A stretch of 64,000 bases of DNA from Candidatus Hydrogenedens sp. GTDB taxonomy: Bacteria > Hydrogenedentota > Hydrogenedentia > Hydrogenedentales > JAEUWI01. A program made the position numbers and the translations under genes. The notes under the pieces were generated by a model that was not told the origin of the DNA, did not search any database, and saw nothing but the letters and a program-made list of their open reading frames with translations. Shown here piece after piece: positions 26,301 to 33,458 of this stretch (its first letter is position 1; each line of letters opens with the position of its first letter). The stretch is taken from NCBI GenBank assembly GCA_016125095.1, contig WGMK01000027.1:45866-109865 (forward strand), read 5' to 3'.

Positions 26301-28370
26301 GCCGCCGCCCGGCGGGAACGGCACATACTGCCATTCAAGCATGCCCGGCACGATGTACTCGAAATCGAAGGAGCTGTTGGCGAGATACATCGGGAAGTCA
26401 GTCAGCGAGACGCCGAATCCGCCCACGCTGCCCGACTGCGCCGGCGCATCGAACACGCCGTTGTTGTTCGTATCGGCGAACAGGTTAATGCCGTTGAACG
26501 TGTGGTCGATGCCGGCGGCCGTCGTGCCCGTGCCGTTCGGGAAAAGCACATCGCTGGTGAAGTCTTCGAGACGGCCGTTGCGCGGATCGAAGCCGCCGTT
26601 GCCGGGCGGACCGAAGGGATCGGCGCCGATATCGGTCAGCACCAGGTTCACTTCGACCGGCTGCGCGGGCTGATTGCCGCTCTGAAGGCCGTGGGCGTCG
26701 ATGCCCAGGAGGGGCTCCCAGGATTCGAGCGAGATGATGTCGCGCAGATCCAACTGTTCGCCCAGCACGCTCTGCAGGAAGATGCCGGTGCTGTTAAATC
26801 GGAATCGGTTGAATTCCGCACGTGGCGTGTACTGGACAATCGACCAGTTCCACTGATTGTACCGGGTATCAGGCTCGAGCGGACTCCGGATATCCCATAC
26901 GCCGAACGACGAACCGTAGGTGCCTGAAATCAGATCGTCGCCCTCGGGGAAGTTCGGCGTATAGCTGTCGTCCACTTCGGCGAAACTGCCGATTCGCTGC
27001 GCAAAAGTGATTCCGCCGCCAGGCAGCGCCACCAGTTCGTTAAAGATCGGCGACATGATCGCCGTCTCCACCTCGATGCGCAGTTGATCGCCGCTTTCCC
27101 ACAAGGAGGAAGTGCGTACCGCCAGAATCCAGCCGTTGCCGCCCGGCCTACTCTGGAAATCCGGGCCCGCCTCGAACCATTCCTCGCGCGGAAAGGTATC
27201 GTTCACGATATCGCCGCTGGCTTCGAAGCCGTTGTAAGAGAAGCCGGCCGCGCGCGGGTCGAACAAGAGACTGAGGTTGTAGTTGAGATCGTTCGGAACG
27301 GGGTCGATGTTGTAGGGATAGGCTTCGGCGCCGAAGGTGACGATCGGCAGCGGCGGATCATCGTTGGGCACGTCGTCGAGATCCTGCCCGTTGTCGGTCT
27401 GGAGGGCACCGAAAATGCCGTCGGGAGCGCCATTCTCGCCGCCGCGATCCTCGAAGATACCGAATTCGAGAATGTCGGAGAACTGGAGGCCGTCGCCGCG
27501 GAGGCGGAATTCGATGCGGTTGAGCGCACGCGGCGCCGGGTCTTCCGGCGAGAAGAACATGTTCCAGGCGAAGAGCGGCACCCAGTCGTTCGAAGGCAGC
27601 AAGCCGCCGCCATCGACCACGAGGTCGCTGCTGTTATACGTGGCGTTCGGCGGCGGATCTCCGGCTTCGGTCACCGCGACAAACCCGGCCCGCTCGTAAT
27701 ACACCCGGCCTGCGCCATCGTCGGGGCACAGCGTCGATTGCGTCTGGCTGACGTCGGTGTCAATAACGCGGATGCTGAAATACACCGGAAACGTACCCAC
27801 GTTGTCGTAGGTTTGCTCTTGGGCGTTCGGTGTGTTCGGATCGTCCAAGGGGAATTGCGTCAGAATCGGGCGCGGAAGCTCTCCGACGTTGACCAGTTCG
27901 CCGGTGATCGGGTCGACCGTCTGGTCGAGCGCTGTGGGCAGCACCCAGTTGACCTGAGAAATGCGCAGATTTGGAGGCAGATTCGGAATTCGCAGCACGA
28001 AACGCACAGTCGTACCGGATTCGACGATAATGGGCTCTCCGGCAATCGTCCCCAGCGAATCGGTAAACACCAGCACTTCGCTGGTGTCGTTCAGCACATC
28101 GCAAGGCGCTACCGAACCTTTATTGTCGGCGACCTGCACCCAATCTTCGCGGCTTGGCGCGGCGACCGCTGTCGGCGTGGAAATCTCGGCGATGTCGGTA
28201 ATGTCCTGCGGCGCAACGCGCTGCAGGGTACCGTCGCCATCGGGAGAGGCCAACGCTTTTGCCGTTACGGCGGAGGATGCGGCAGGCGGCGTCCAGGCCG
28301 CTTTTGCCGCCCCGGCCAGCACGAGGGCCGCAAAGGCAAGCCCGAACAGGGTCGCGTGTTGCTTGGTCAC
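17307..28370 (-). CDS. Giant secreted PKD/TIG surface protein (3687 residues)
   Basis: A very large exported protein. The start is the GTG at 28370, with GGAGGAGAG just upstream, giving a signal peptide (about 1-26, ending AGAAKA). It contains a ~1540-residue unit (about 255-1793), two PKD domains (about 1850-1927 with EWNFGDGETS; 1927-2040 with YFWDFGDGTQ), a short Gly/Glu linker with Cys, a second related unit (about 2077-3400), two TIG/IPT-like domains (about 3440-3627) and a C-terminal tail. The tail has a Cys, a Gly-rich spacer, one membrane helix (DLAVIALVAGALLAASRRK) and a basic end, the shape of a C-terminal sorting signal. Many Asp/Asn loops of the type DTNNNGVFD may bind calcium. 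No catalytic motif is recognised. It is probably cell-surface or extracellular; T2SS export is inferred from position only. Confidence 0.9.
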   Translation of the reverse strand: MTKQHATLFGLAFAALVLAGAAKAAWTPPAASSAVTAKALASPDGDGTLQRVAPQDITDIAEISTPTAVAAPSREDWVQVADNKGSVAPCDVLNDTSEVLVFTDSLGTIAGEPIIVESGTTVRFVLRIPNLPPNLRISQVNWVLPTALDQTVDPITGELVNVGELPRPILTQFPLDDPNTPNAQEQTYDNVGTFPVYFSIRVIDTDVSQTQSTLCPDDGAGRVYYERAGFVAVTEAGDPPPNATYNSSDLVVDGGGLLPSNDWVPLFAWNMFFSPEDPAPRALNRIEFRLRGDGLQFSDILEFGIFEDRGGENGAPDGIFGALQTDNGQDLDDVPNDDPPLPIVTFGAEAYPYNIDPVPNDLNYNLSLLFDPRAAGFSYNGFEASGDIVNDTFPREEWFEAGPDFQSRPGGNGWILAVRTSSLWESGDQLRIEVETAIMSPIFNELVALPGGGITFAQRIGSFAEVDDSYTPNFPEGDDLISGTYGSSFGVWDIRSPLEPDTRYNQWNWSIVQYTPRAEFNRFRFNSTGIFLQSVLGEQLDLRDIISLESWEPLLGIDAHGLQSGNQPAQPVEVNLVLTDIGADPFGPPGNGGFDPRNGRLEDFTSDVLFPNGTGTTAAGIDHTFNGINLFADTNNNGVFDAPAQSGSVGGFGVSLTDFPMYLANSSFDFEYIVPGMLEWQYVPFPPGGGDPWWRVKMVYTGGARPGPRDNTNGNGIMEAIPDFFPDGPPVPDYFITMRADSGFRDSSGVTGDGTALALGADMRAFIEPRRWNPEEDGHWDGGMRMSVQHLGKLRQITNGNVYIESRLPYFQDDPRQDQICPEGVVPCPTIDDFDQASEVVLPQPYWNERSSNRDTNKPVKVGIDVHDLVLTYNTDNRYGKITPFREIQGAFNFAALQDPPVIFFPALDIGNGLQQDFFGLLELRFWRWNTPFIIGDLVFGPDDLLDTVNYPFETVPFYRDGDAPFADLRDPRSLYFPNPPEQPRLPRIENAPIVQGAVAFGQESYCFLASEGALANEPYLATPTNESEASYEDDEYVYVAEDCSNCAQVTPGMWLIDRNGAKFQITAVSGNRFTLDHGHAAYLDRGFRFNSNDMDVSDYPFGVPIGENFAVRRGAWAVVTDALARGQYIRMQDYPAGLADDGGTRAARLLHQHVEYNSVPTAMLGINLAGVNDNNVNNTETIGLNSVTVAFWGPTFSPGDLAKLDPDGTLISSGVLLYEDSNQNGVYDGPVLNPVTGDTLASGDRIVPLEPGSLEWSVAPEPIDLDGDFIPEDLSGDGIKAFTEADREANLDNPDYDGLLDTAWVLRVQPATRWTVPFTDPIRADIGLKNAKSDLPSDSISLVTPKDEEISEFISDPKALPNTGNVGDDLFVVVRTSTTIGAHEQFRAVVPSKLPNRTPVSEQVAGVEMSPVTYPVVQTFVKTDPEEGAVQSFTGHDMLDVSVPARIVDLVSTLIPATGVAAPVIEPGSGAVSVLGIDVSANQPAKLIGAGSTGSQIATGYTTAGFTTTPPAAYYDGGWTDEAIGLYLIAPSEPGTSGFESRYDSFEITGVSGNDLALRAGAPRTGAAWFVVKDPTFLEHVVVEFDDTGLDGQFDPQKDLLPLNFEDPANDEFSGVSLYRDNDFHPNNTNGVFDPPLRDPVTGVITGYVDLPLKLDAPPVFIGVPGEPQYQVKFVFSTPGTDDFQGRTSIDYEAQARNRQWIPQTFGLGSRDPNTGSDFFVVLRTSRAMSAGDDFRVGISSWGPDTPSLPDPDNFTPSLAATQLPGQRSDEFDIFDEFPWGNRGLGFITFFQNPPVEYYWGWDHVEDRLAARQEPDTSQDDKDIRYWVRSNPAVSGANALPITSLAAPEIDFTADRNRQEVGQPVNFTLITDSTVAAIEWNFGDGETSTARNPAHSYAARGVYTVSVTVRDTLGVSDTKTKVDYIEITSVPYADFIASPTDGNITPDPDGALAPGLDVEFVDRSKGSSSLVATQYFWDFGDGTQVTTTTRATDENPLVHRYTQQGFYTVTLEVTFLNPVTQVSEVATCQLTNYITVRPCIGCPGSGTEGEGDGEGGTGGTDTPASDFTVTTLIPDKEALMPLHDWMPLANFTMGYGEDDFAPRILRTLTFELRPDTRDPDAWGLANLGAPEVSDILEFGIFQEGFNDDSAENNNLNLQDDFLLYTFDNDGAPIGTVTETGSSLLYRLNFIGRGTAAEPDYLLESAPDTDTSISGNSYILAVRTSATWRSQLTMGIDVIDAQMIDPRTGSFPVDEEGAAIDSYSPDFAEGPLSDDQAYSSAFTVFDTTGDQFSNIQIGGNSAAIGAPYNFWNHPGYLYTPLAEYTRPKWSSIDQLLDLNSGEYLELRQLVALEQWVPVIAMNMHAGYAEHFDFFDPVLGSRGIIVEDHVQLREVNLVLTDVGADPFGPAGNGGFDPRDGLDSMTDRVWDIYEPAFADDVTYNGVWVWSDTNGDGGFDPAEPNATTNGVDFPGDRPLFPDFTAAVGPWEYVPFPPGGGDPWWRITLRFFDGERRPDSEEDNFTGYLDPVPDTFTELAFNSASEVKFDYFVTVRADSGFQDVSLKPGDGGGISAGADFRAFIEPRRFDATTGSLTGGIYVDSMIPPIGLATDGFTIYSRWQDDPRWLDEEPWWPERTLSPLAAKPSRVGLDVHDLALTYQSDSNYRNETDIFFGFGPFSESICLGYANSFADPTDFMLWTDPFGLNQAKFLNGHGAGVTRWRFFGGQQFDFGPPVGTISFTFDETNSNGQFAYETAPFFSRRIDNGDVPPRGPRSQAFPNPPVQPLLPDYTTWPGIQRPEEYQRASDWADADNQARLLTQKVDVQSAHTAVLGINTVGTNDPVVNLNQNQTIGRVSVAFWGPDFRPSDLEPLDPTGESRASGVLLWEDTDANGVFANTSIFDSYADGLTSLITFDRIVPLQDLRWQSAPELIDLDGDGAPDDMNGDGLVDDADKAWVADLTPRTLWPLPRNDTPTGGFGTIFSLITCGVLDFSKDNGIQVPYRAEINRTSGESQQKDLDPLLEAGGDDLFITMRTSDKAQRFEPIRAVIPATLPQRAENERRAGIQFFPQFNTSPGAFVKSNPDEDPVQDFYGHDTLVVNVPVKVQDLTNQNQVITIGGPALPVFGLDMSTNQTRAKGTVASGVRGTAAEGSFTVDGATWALNAFAGDVLIDSNFESFEITANSANNLTLFAGKPAEGSWRIVRNPSFFEEMVVELYNEGTDAEFNPFNDLLPLALDQEISGIALYRDNDNNPNNKNGIFDADIDIPVPLDAPPAFVGQAGEDLQVKFVFSSPGTDDIPVLRRDQQRNRQWIYDTFGTGTSDPEFGPDFFIVIRASDRMAKDDNLRMGIVSWGPNTPTEPDPDTWARLTSESRNDFTKFREFPWATRGLGFISYSKQPLVEYYFDGKRAGQKADNSGFSWVRSHTSAKKRTGVITANTPANDPNRVIIESASETTLPGSTLPGQPFNVVVFGKNFGSNPSVVISGFNVDVLSSNGDTIDLALSTGDVAPIEPIVIIVRNTSTGKETSRSDLFTLGSVGPDGTPDITGVTPASGDENAFPVTITGRNLPTPENARVMFDNTRMPVISASPNGTSITVGFPAGGLPNTGPLDVTVQDTGSGKLDILIDGFNYSNDPTRGKSSFFGCAPQQGGTGSGAGDLAVIALVAGALLAASRRKPAGARIRPVHLDED

Positions 28371-28779
28371 GATAGATCTCTCCTCCCGCCGAGGCAGCGG
28401 ACGCGCGGGCGGCGGCGTAAGCGAACACAGGGACATGCCGATAGTACAAGCCGATTGCGCCGAACATACGGGGCGCGAGATACTTTTCCGGCGCTTGTAC
28501 TCAACTCCATCCCCTTGGGCTCACTCGATGCACAGCCTGCCGCAAGACGCTGATCGCCTTGTGATACAGCGCGTCTGGTCTCCCTCAGTTGGGCACACCA
28601 TAATACATTGTCGCCATCGGCGGCAAACAGACGCTTTCACCGCTGAGGGTACCCGCTTCTTATAGCATAGGGGGGGTATGCTGTCAATAGAGAAACCCGG
28701 CGCAATGGGCTTTTATGGCTGGATTTAGGGGGTTTGTGGCGTGCCGATAGTGGAGGTATTCGCAATAATTGTCAATAAA
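28371..28779. other. Intergenic region upstream of the giant gene
   Basis: A 409-bp stretch between the giant gene start and the stop of the glycosyltransferase gene, both minus strand. It holds the giant gene's ribosome site (28376-28390), a promoter candidate at 28600-28627 and an AT-richer stretch at 28660-28790. No convincing coding frame was found. Confidence 0.6.
28600..28627 (-). promoter_or_regulatory. Promoter candidate for the giant surface-protein operon
   Basis: On the minus strand, TTTGCC (28627-28622) and TATTAT (28605-28600) are separated by 16 bp, in an AT-richer context. The leader would be about 225 nt, which leaves room for upstream regulation. Confidence 0.35.
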
Positions 28780-29724
28780 TTACTGCCTGTCCAAGCCGCT
28801 GGAAAGTGCCCGAGCGACGGTTTCCAGCACGAGTGCAGGGGAAATCGGCTCCAAACAAGTCTCGCGTCCGCAGGCGCAGACCCCGGGCGGCGGCACGGAA
28901 TCGGCCCGGTTCCAGAATCCGGCGCAGGGCAAGCCGTTGGAAACCGGGTGCAGCAGGGGCGACCGTACGAGAAACTCCGGATCGGTAGGACCGAAGAGCC
29001 CGACCACGGGAATCCCCACCGCCAGCGCCAGGTGCATGAGCCCGGAATCGCAGGTAACGGCCGCGTCGCACTGCGCCAAAATGCCTGCTGCGTCGGCTGG
29101 CGAGGTCTCTCCCACCAGGTTCAGGCCCGCACCGTTCACGCCCTCGCCGCCCTGCCCGAGCACGAGTGTGGACAGGCCTTGCGCCTGCAGCGCTTGGTTC
29201 AGGTCCTCCCACGACGCTCGCGGCCAGCGCTTGCTCGGCCAGCTCGCCCCCGGGGCAAGGGCGATGCGCGGCCGGGATGTCTGGGACAATCGGCGGCCCA
29301 GTGCGGCGGAGAGTCCGCCCGCAGGAATCGCTGGCGGGCTGACGGGCAAGGGAACACCCGCCAACCGCGCGTAGTGCTCCGGCCGGTACCCCTGTCGGGG
29401 ACCGCTCCGCAGATAGAGGTAGCGATGCACGGCGGACGGCATCGAATTCAGGCGCTCGCTGGGTATCAGGTCAGCAAAGAGTTCGGGGTAATGGGTCCAC
29501 AACCACACACAATCGTGTGGGGACTGCGCAATGAGCGCCTCAACCACGGGACGCGCCATGATTTCGTCGCCCAGGCGCCAGCGCAGTTCGACCAATACGT
29601 TCCGCGACATCCCCATCGCGCCGCGCAGACGCCATGCCAGCGGCCGCAGCAGCCGCCCTGTCCAGCGTGCGGATGGGTTCAGCGTGTCTTCGTAGGTGTC
29701 GTCCGGGCCGAGGTGCGGAATCAT
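28780..29724 (-). CDS. Glycosyltransferase family 9 (heptosyltransferase-like)
   Basis: A GT9/WaaF-type enzyme of 314 residues that would transfer a heptose or other NDP-sugar to a lipopolysaccharide-type acceptor at the inner face of the membrane. Family marks are IALAPGASWPSKRWP (about 152-166) and the nucleotide-sugar site CDSGLMHLALAVGIPVVGLFGPTDP (starts about 225). A Cys-rich C-terminus (CACGRETC) is typical of GT9. Its ATG overlaps the stop of the upstream glycosyltransferase gene by 4 bases. The acceptor cannot be told. Confidence 0.9.
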   Translation of the reverse strand: MIPHLGPDDTYEDTLNPSARWTGRLLRPLAWRLRGAMGMSRNVLVELRWRLGDEIMARPVVEALIAQSPHDCVWLWTHYPELFADLIPSERLNSMPSAVHRYLYLRSGPRQGYRPEHYARLAGVPLPVSPPAIPAGGLSAALGRRLSQTSRPRIALAPGASWPSKRWPRASWEDLNQALQAQGLSTLVLGQGGEGVNGAGLNLVGETSPADAAGILAQCDAAVTCDSGLMHLALAVGIPVVGLFGPTDPEFLVRSPLLHPVSNGLPCAGFWNRADSVPPPGVCACGRETCLEPISPALVLETVARALSSGLDRQ

Positions 29725-30884
29725 CGCAGGCCGTCGTAGAGCGCGCGGAGTGCGCGGACATAGCCGGCGATGTCGTAGCGGGCGCAGGCGAGCGCGCGTC
29801 CTTTCTCGGCCATTTCCTGCCGCAGCGCCGGTTCCTCACTCAGCTGCTTCAGCGCCTCGTAGAGGGAGACGAAATCGTTGGGCTGGCACAGCATGCCGGC
29901 GTCGTCGAGGATTTCGGGCACCGCGCCGGTATAGGTGGACACCACCGGCACGCCGCAGGCCATGGCCTCGATGAGCGACATGCCGAATTGTTCCTGCCAT
30001 TCGGGCGTCGCGATGCTGGGCAGCACGAAGGCGTCTGCGCTGCGGAAGGCCTCGGGCATTTCGTTGTAGGGCACGCTGCCGGCGTAGGTCACGGCATTCT
30101 CGATGCCGAGCCGTCCGGCCAGCGCTTCTACCCGGTCCTTGCCCGGGCCCGAGCCCACCACCAGCAGCCGGTAGCGGTGCCGCTGCAGGGCGGGATCCTT
30201 CACCAGTTCGCGCAGCGCGAGCAGCAGAAAGTCGAGCCCCTTGCGCGGCAGCAGCCAGCCAACAAAAAGAATGACGAAATCATCCTCGTGCAGCCCGAAG
30301 CGTCCCCGCGCGGAGGGCCCCGGCGAAAAGATTTCGAGGTCCACGCCCGGATCGACCTTGAGAATCCGGTCGGCATCGACGCCCTCGATATCGAGCACGC
30401 GGCGCGAGCGTTCGGTATGCACAATGAAGCGGTCGGCCGCCCGGGCCACGCGCTCCTTGAGCGCCCGGCGCTGCGGGTTGTACTCCATGTTGAAGGGAAT
30501 GTTGTCCCACACCATGACCGACAGCGGCACGCCGAAGCGTTCGCGCGCCTCGACCGCCTGCTCGGACCAATCGGTGAACAGTTCCCAGGTCTGAATGGCG
30601 TCGTAGCCCTGCAGCCGATCGGCAAAGGGCAGAATCCGCGGCTCGCGCTTCCACAGACGGTAGGCCGCGCGGTGGTACATCTGCTGCGCCGCCGGGCCTG
30701 CGTCGGTATCGAAATGGATCGGCTCGACCGAAAAAGCCGCGCGGCCATCGTCGCGCTCGTTGAAGATGCGCTGAATCTCGGAATCCGCCCGGAACGCGGT
30801 CACCTCGACATCATCGCCCAGGCGGGCGAAGGGCGCGAGGTGCCACGCATTGAACCGGTTGCCCATGAGCAACGCCAGCTTCAT
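29721..30884 (-). CDS. Glycosyltransferase family 4
   Basis: A GT-B retaining glycosyltransferase of 387 residues. The start is the ATG at 30884 (MKLALLMGNRFNAWHL), overlapping the acyltransferase stop; an open extension upstream belongs to another frame. The C-terminal domain has the donor-binding pattern EQFGMSLIEAMACGVPVVS (E-x7-E) and SDAFVLPS-like context. It sits between a GT9 enzyme and a hexapeptide acyltransferase, suggesting cell-envelope or surface-glycan synthesis. The sugar donor is unknown. Confidence 0.9.
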   Translation of the reverse strand: MKLALLMGNRFNAWHLAPFARLGDDVEVTAFRADSEIQRIFNERDDGRAAFSVEPIHFDTDAGPAAQQMYHRAAYRLWKREPRILPFADRLQGYDAIQTWELFTDWSEQAVEARERFGVPLSVMVWDNIPFNMEYNPQRRALKERVARAADRFIVHTERSRRVLDIEGVDADRILKVDPGVDLEIFSPGPSARGRFGLHEDDFVILFVGWLLPRKGLDFLLLALRELVKDPALQRHRYRLLVVGSGPGKDRVEALAGRLGIENAVTYAGSVPYNEMPEAFRSADAFVLPSIATPEWQEQFGMSLIEAMACGVPVVSTYTGAVPEILDDAGMLCQPNDFVSLYEALKQLSEEPALRQEMAEKGRALACARYDIAGYVRALRALYDGLR

Positions 30885-31399
30885 GCGCCGCCGCCCCAGA
30901 AGTGCTCTTCCAAAACCTTGCGCGCCGCCTCGGGATCGTTCGGGATGTCGATGTGCCGCGCCACGCAGCGCTGTTCGTATTCCTCGATCGTGCAGACCAC
31001 GCGGGCCGGATTGCCCGCCGCCACCGAGTTCGGCGGCACGTCTTTCGTCACCACGCTGCACGCGCCCACCACGCTGTTCGGTCCGATGGTTACGCCCGGC
31101 AGAATCGTGGCGCGCACGCCAATCTGGCAGTTGTCCTTAATATCGATGGCGCCGAATCCGGTCAGACTTTCGTACTTGTCCTGAAAGACCCAGTTGAGCC
31201 CGTGGTTTACAAAGGTGACATCGTTGGAAATGCACACGTGATCGCCGATGCGGATGAGCCAGGGCTCGCTGCCGAAGTTGACGGTGTAGATGCGGCAGCG
31301 CTCCCCCACGCGCACGCCCATGCCTCGCAGCGTACGGATCACCGTCTCCTGCGAACCGTATTTCAGCAGCAGTTTCTGTATCGCGCGGCGCAGACCCAC
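30881..31399 (-). CDS. Hexapeptide-repeat acyltransferase (WbbJ/LbH family)
   Basis: A trimeric left-handed beta-helix acyltransferase, 172 residues from the GTG at 31399, which has GGAGGA 6 nt upstream. Hexapeptide repeats run from about 60 to 145 (IGVRATILPGVTIGPNSVV, then SVVTKDVPPNSVAAGNPAR). The family acetylates sugars in surface polysaccharides using acetyl-CoA. The open frame upstream of 31399 is not part of the gene. Confidence 0.9.
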   Translation of the reverse strand: MGLRRAIQKLLLKYGSQETVIRTLRGMGVRVGERCRIYTVNFGSEPWLIRIGDHVCISNDVTFVNHGLNWVFQDKYESLTGFGAIDIKDNCQIGVRATILPGVTIGPNSVVGACSVVTKDVPPNSVAAGNPARVVCTIEEYEQRCVARHIDIPNDPEAARKVLEEHFWGGGA

Positions 31400-31467
31400 G
31401 GGCGCTCCTCCATGGTCCGCGAGGGTAGCACGGGCATTGAACACTCCGCCAACAGCGGTGGGGTCGG

Positions 31468-32271
31468 TCAGTCTCCCGCGTCGGGCAGGGCGGCGATGCG
31501 GCGGCGGATGTCGGCCTCCACCTCGGGGTAACGGATCGCGGCGGCATCGGCGGGCGGCTTCACGGCGAGGTAATCGATGCGCGCGGTCTTGGGCGTCACA
31601 GCGCGCCAGCGCTCGGCGTCGTATTGGCCCAGCAGGTGCAGCCCGGCATCGGCGATGGCGGCATCGATGACGCTGTTGGGATACACGCGCTCGCGGAATT
31701 CGTAGGCCTGGCCGGTGTTCACGCGCAGCCTTGTGTAGGCCACCTGTTCGCGCCGGTCGTATTCGGTTTTCCAGCGCAAGCGGAATTTGCCGTTGTTCTC
31801 TTCCCACTCGGGCCCGACGAAGTGCTCGAGGATCATGGTCTCGGTCACCACGTCGAAGAGCAGCAGGCCGCCGGGCTTGAGCACGCGTGCCATCTCGGCA
31901 ACGGCCGCCCGCACGGACGCCTCGTCTAGCAGGAAGTTCAGGCTATCGAAGAGGCAGGTGACGAAATCGGTCGTAGGACCGAAGGGTACGGCGCGCATGT
32001 CGGCACAGCAGAGCGGCAGCCCGTTGCGCCGGTTGCGCCCCAGCGCCGCCATGCCGCGCGACAGGTCGAATCCAACAGTGCGGAACCCGCGCCGCCGCAT
32101 TTTCTCCACCAGCACGCCGGTGCCGCAGGCGAAATCGACGTGTACTGGATGCGGCGGCAGGAGCGTCTCGAGCCCCTCGCACACGCCCTGCCAACGATCA
32201 TAGTTCACGAACTCCATGATCGTGTCGTAATAGCGGGCGAGTCCGTCGAAGGCATTGTCCTCGGGCGGCAT
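31468..32271 (-). CDS. Class I SAM-dependent methyltransferase (YqeM-like)
   Basis: 267 residues from the ATG at 32271. Motif I is VDFACGTGVLVEKM (about 43-56), then VGFDLSRGM and ADMRAVPF, with motif VLKPGGLLLFDVV (about 130-142). One base separates it from the yqeK stop. In Firmicutes the order is nadD-yqeK-rsfS-yqeM, with yqeM a methyltransferase; the same order without rsfS is seen here. The substrate is unknown. Confidence 0.85.
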   Translation of the reverse strand: MPPEDNAFDGLARYYDTIMEFVNYDRWQGVCEGLETLLPPHPVHVDFACGTGVLVEKMRRRGFRTVGFDLSRGMAALGRNRRNGLPLCCADMRAVPFGPTTDFVTCLFDSLNFLLDEASVRAAVAEMARVLKPGGLLLFDVVTETMILEHFVGPEWEENNGKFRLRWKTEYDRREQVAYTRLRVNTGQAYEFRERVYPNSVIDAAIADAGLHLLGQYDAERWRAVTPKTARIDYLAVKPPADAAAIRYPEVEADIRRRIAALPDAGD

Positions 32272-32272
32272 G

Positions 32273-32878
32273 TCAGTCGGTCTCCGGCACTGGCGGACAG
32301 CCGCGCATGACCCAGTCGCAGAAAGCGCGGGTTTCGGGGTGGAACTGCGTCTTCTTTTCGGCGAAGCCCTGCTTGGCCTGCGCCATGTAGCGCAGCGCCG
32401 CGCCAAACCCCTCGCGCGCCAGCACCGCGCGGGTCTCGGCAGCCTCGGGATATTTGCGCAGTGGCTCGCTGAAATCGGCCACCATCAGCGCGCGGCCCAG
32501 CAGGCCCAGGCCCGGCGTGCCGGTGGTGTGCCAATAGACCGCCTCGTATACGTCCTCATCCGTCAGCCCGAGATAGCGTCGCGCTTCTTCGGCTGCCACG
32601 GGACCATGCAGCAGAATCGGGCGCGCTTCGTGGATGGGCTCAATGGGCAGACCGTATTCCGCCGCGCGCGCCAGCATGATGTCATCTTCGAAGTTGCGGC
32701 AGAGATCGTGCAGCAGCGCCGCCGTGATCAACCGGTCGCGTTCGAGTCCGAGTTCCGGACCGAAATCGGCGAGGTGTTCGGTGACGGAGAGCGCGTGCGC
32801 CAGCCGCTTCTCTTTCAGCCGCACACGCAGCAGCGCGGCGATGCGTTCCTGCGAGGGATTAAGCGCGAGCGGCGCCAT
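32273..32878 (-). CDS. yqeK: YqeK-like HD-domain phosphohydrolase
   Basis: 201 residues. HD-domain signatures are HALSVTEHLADFG, the metal-binding LLHDLCRNF (about 55-63), LHGPVAAEEARRYLGL (about 89-104) and VYWHTTG. YqeK proteins hydrolyse diadenosine tetraphosphate (Ap4A). The start lies inside the 3' end of nadD (20-bp overlap), the common nadD-yqeK pairing. Confidence 0.87.
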   Translation of the reverse strand: MAPLALNPSQERIAALLRVRLKEKRLAHALSVTEHLADFGPELGLERDRLITAALLHDLCRNFEDDIMLARAAEYGLPIEPIHEARPILLHGPVAAEEARRYLGLTDEDVYEAVYWHTTGTPGLGLLGRALMVADFSEPLRKYPEAAETRAVLAREGFGAALRYMAQAKQGFAEKKTQFHPETRAFCDWVMRGCPPVPETD

Positions 32879-33458
32879 AGAGTCCGGTCTCGCGGATGGC
32901 CTCGATTACCGGGGCCGGCAGGAGGTCCGCCACGGGGTCGCCCTGTTGCAGGCGCGCGCGTACTTCGGTGGAGGACATGTCGTTCGGCGGAAACTCGAGA
33001 AAGTCGTAATGGCCCTCGAGCGACGGATCAATCGCGTCGCCCTGATCGGGACGCGACGCCACCAGCACACGCGCGTGTTGGAGGATGGTCTCCGGCTCGC
33101 GCCATCCGGGCAGGTCGGCCAGGGCGTCGAGCCCGAGGATTAGAAAGAACTCCGCCCCGGGATGGCGCTTGCTCAGCTCGCGCAGGGTGTCGGCGGTATA
33201 CGAAGGGCCGGGGCGCTCGAGTTCCAGCGGACAGGCCTCCATGCCGGGCTCGCCTAGCAGCGCCACCTGCACCAGGCGCAGGCGGTCCTCGGCGGGGGCC
33301 GTCACGCCGCCGCGCTTGTGCGGGGGCTGCGCCGCCACCACGAACAACACCTTGTCGAGCCGGGCCTGCGCCTGCGCGGCGCGCGCCAGCTCGAGGTGGG
33401 CGTTGTGGATGGGGTCGAAGGTGCCGCCCAGCACGCCGATACGCGGCGGATTACTCAA
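32859..33458 (-). CDS. nadD: Nicotinate-nucleotide adenylyltransferase
   Basis: Joins ATP and nicotinate mononucleotide in NAD synthesis; 199 residues, normal length. Motifs are GVLGGTFDPIHNAHL (8-22), with the HxxH-type site, QPPHKR, and the C-terminal MSSTEVRARL, equivalent to the ISSTxxR nucleotide motif. It overlaps the end of proA by 8 bases and the start of yqeK by 20. Confidence 0.96.
   Translation of the reverse strand: MSNPPRIGVLGGTFDPIHNAHLELARAAQAQARLDKVLFVVAAQPPHKRGGVTAPAEDRLRLVQVALLGEPGMEACPLELERPGPSYTADTLRELSKRHPGAEFFLILGLDALADLPGWREPETILQHARVLVASRPDQGDAIDPSLEGHYDFLEFPPNDMSSTEVRARLQQGDPVADLLPAPVIEAIRETGLYGAARA

Noticed and set aside
24909..26927. 672-codon plus-strand open frame
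   Set aside because: Another antisense shadow of the giant gene, with no family features and no ribosome site.
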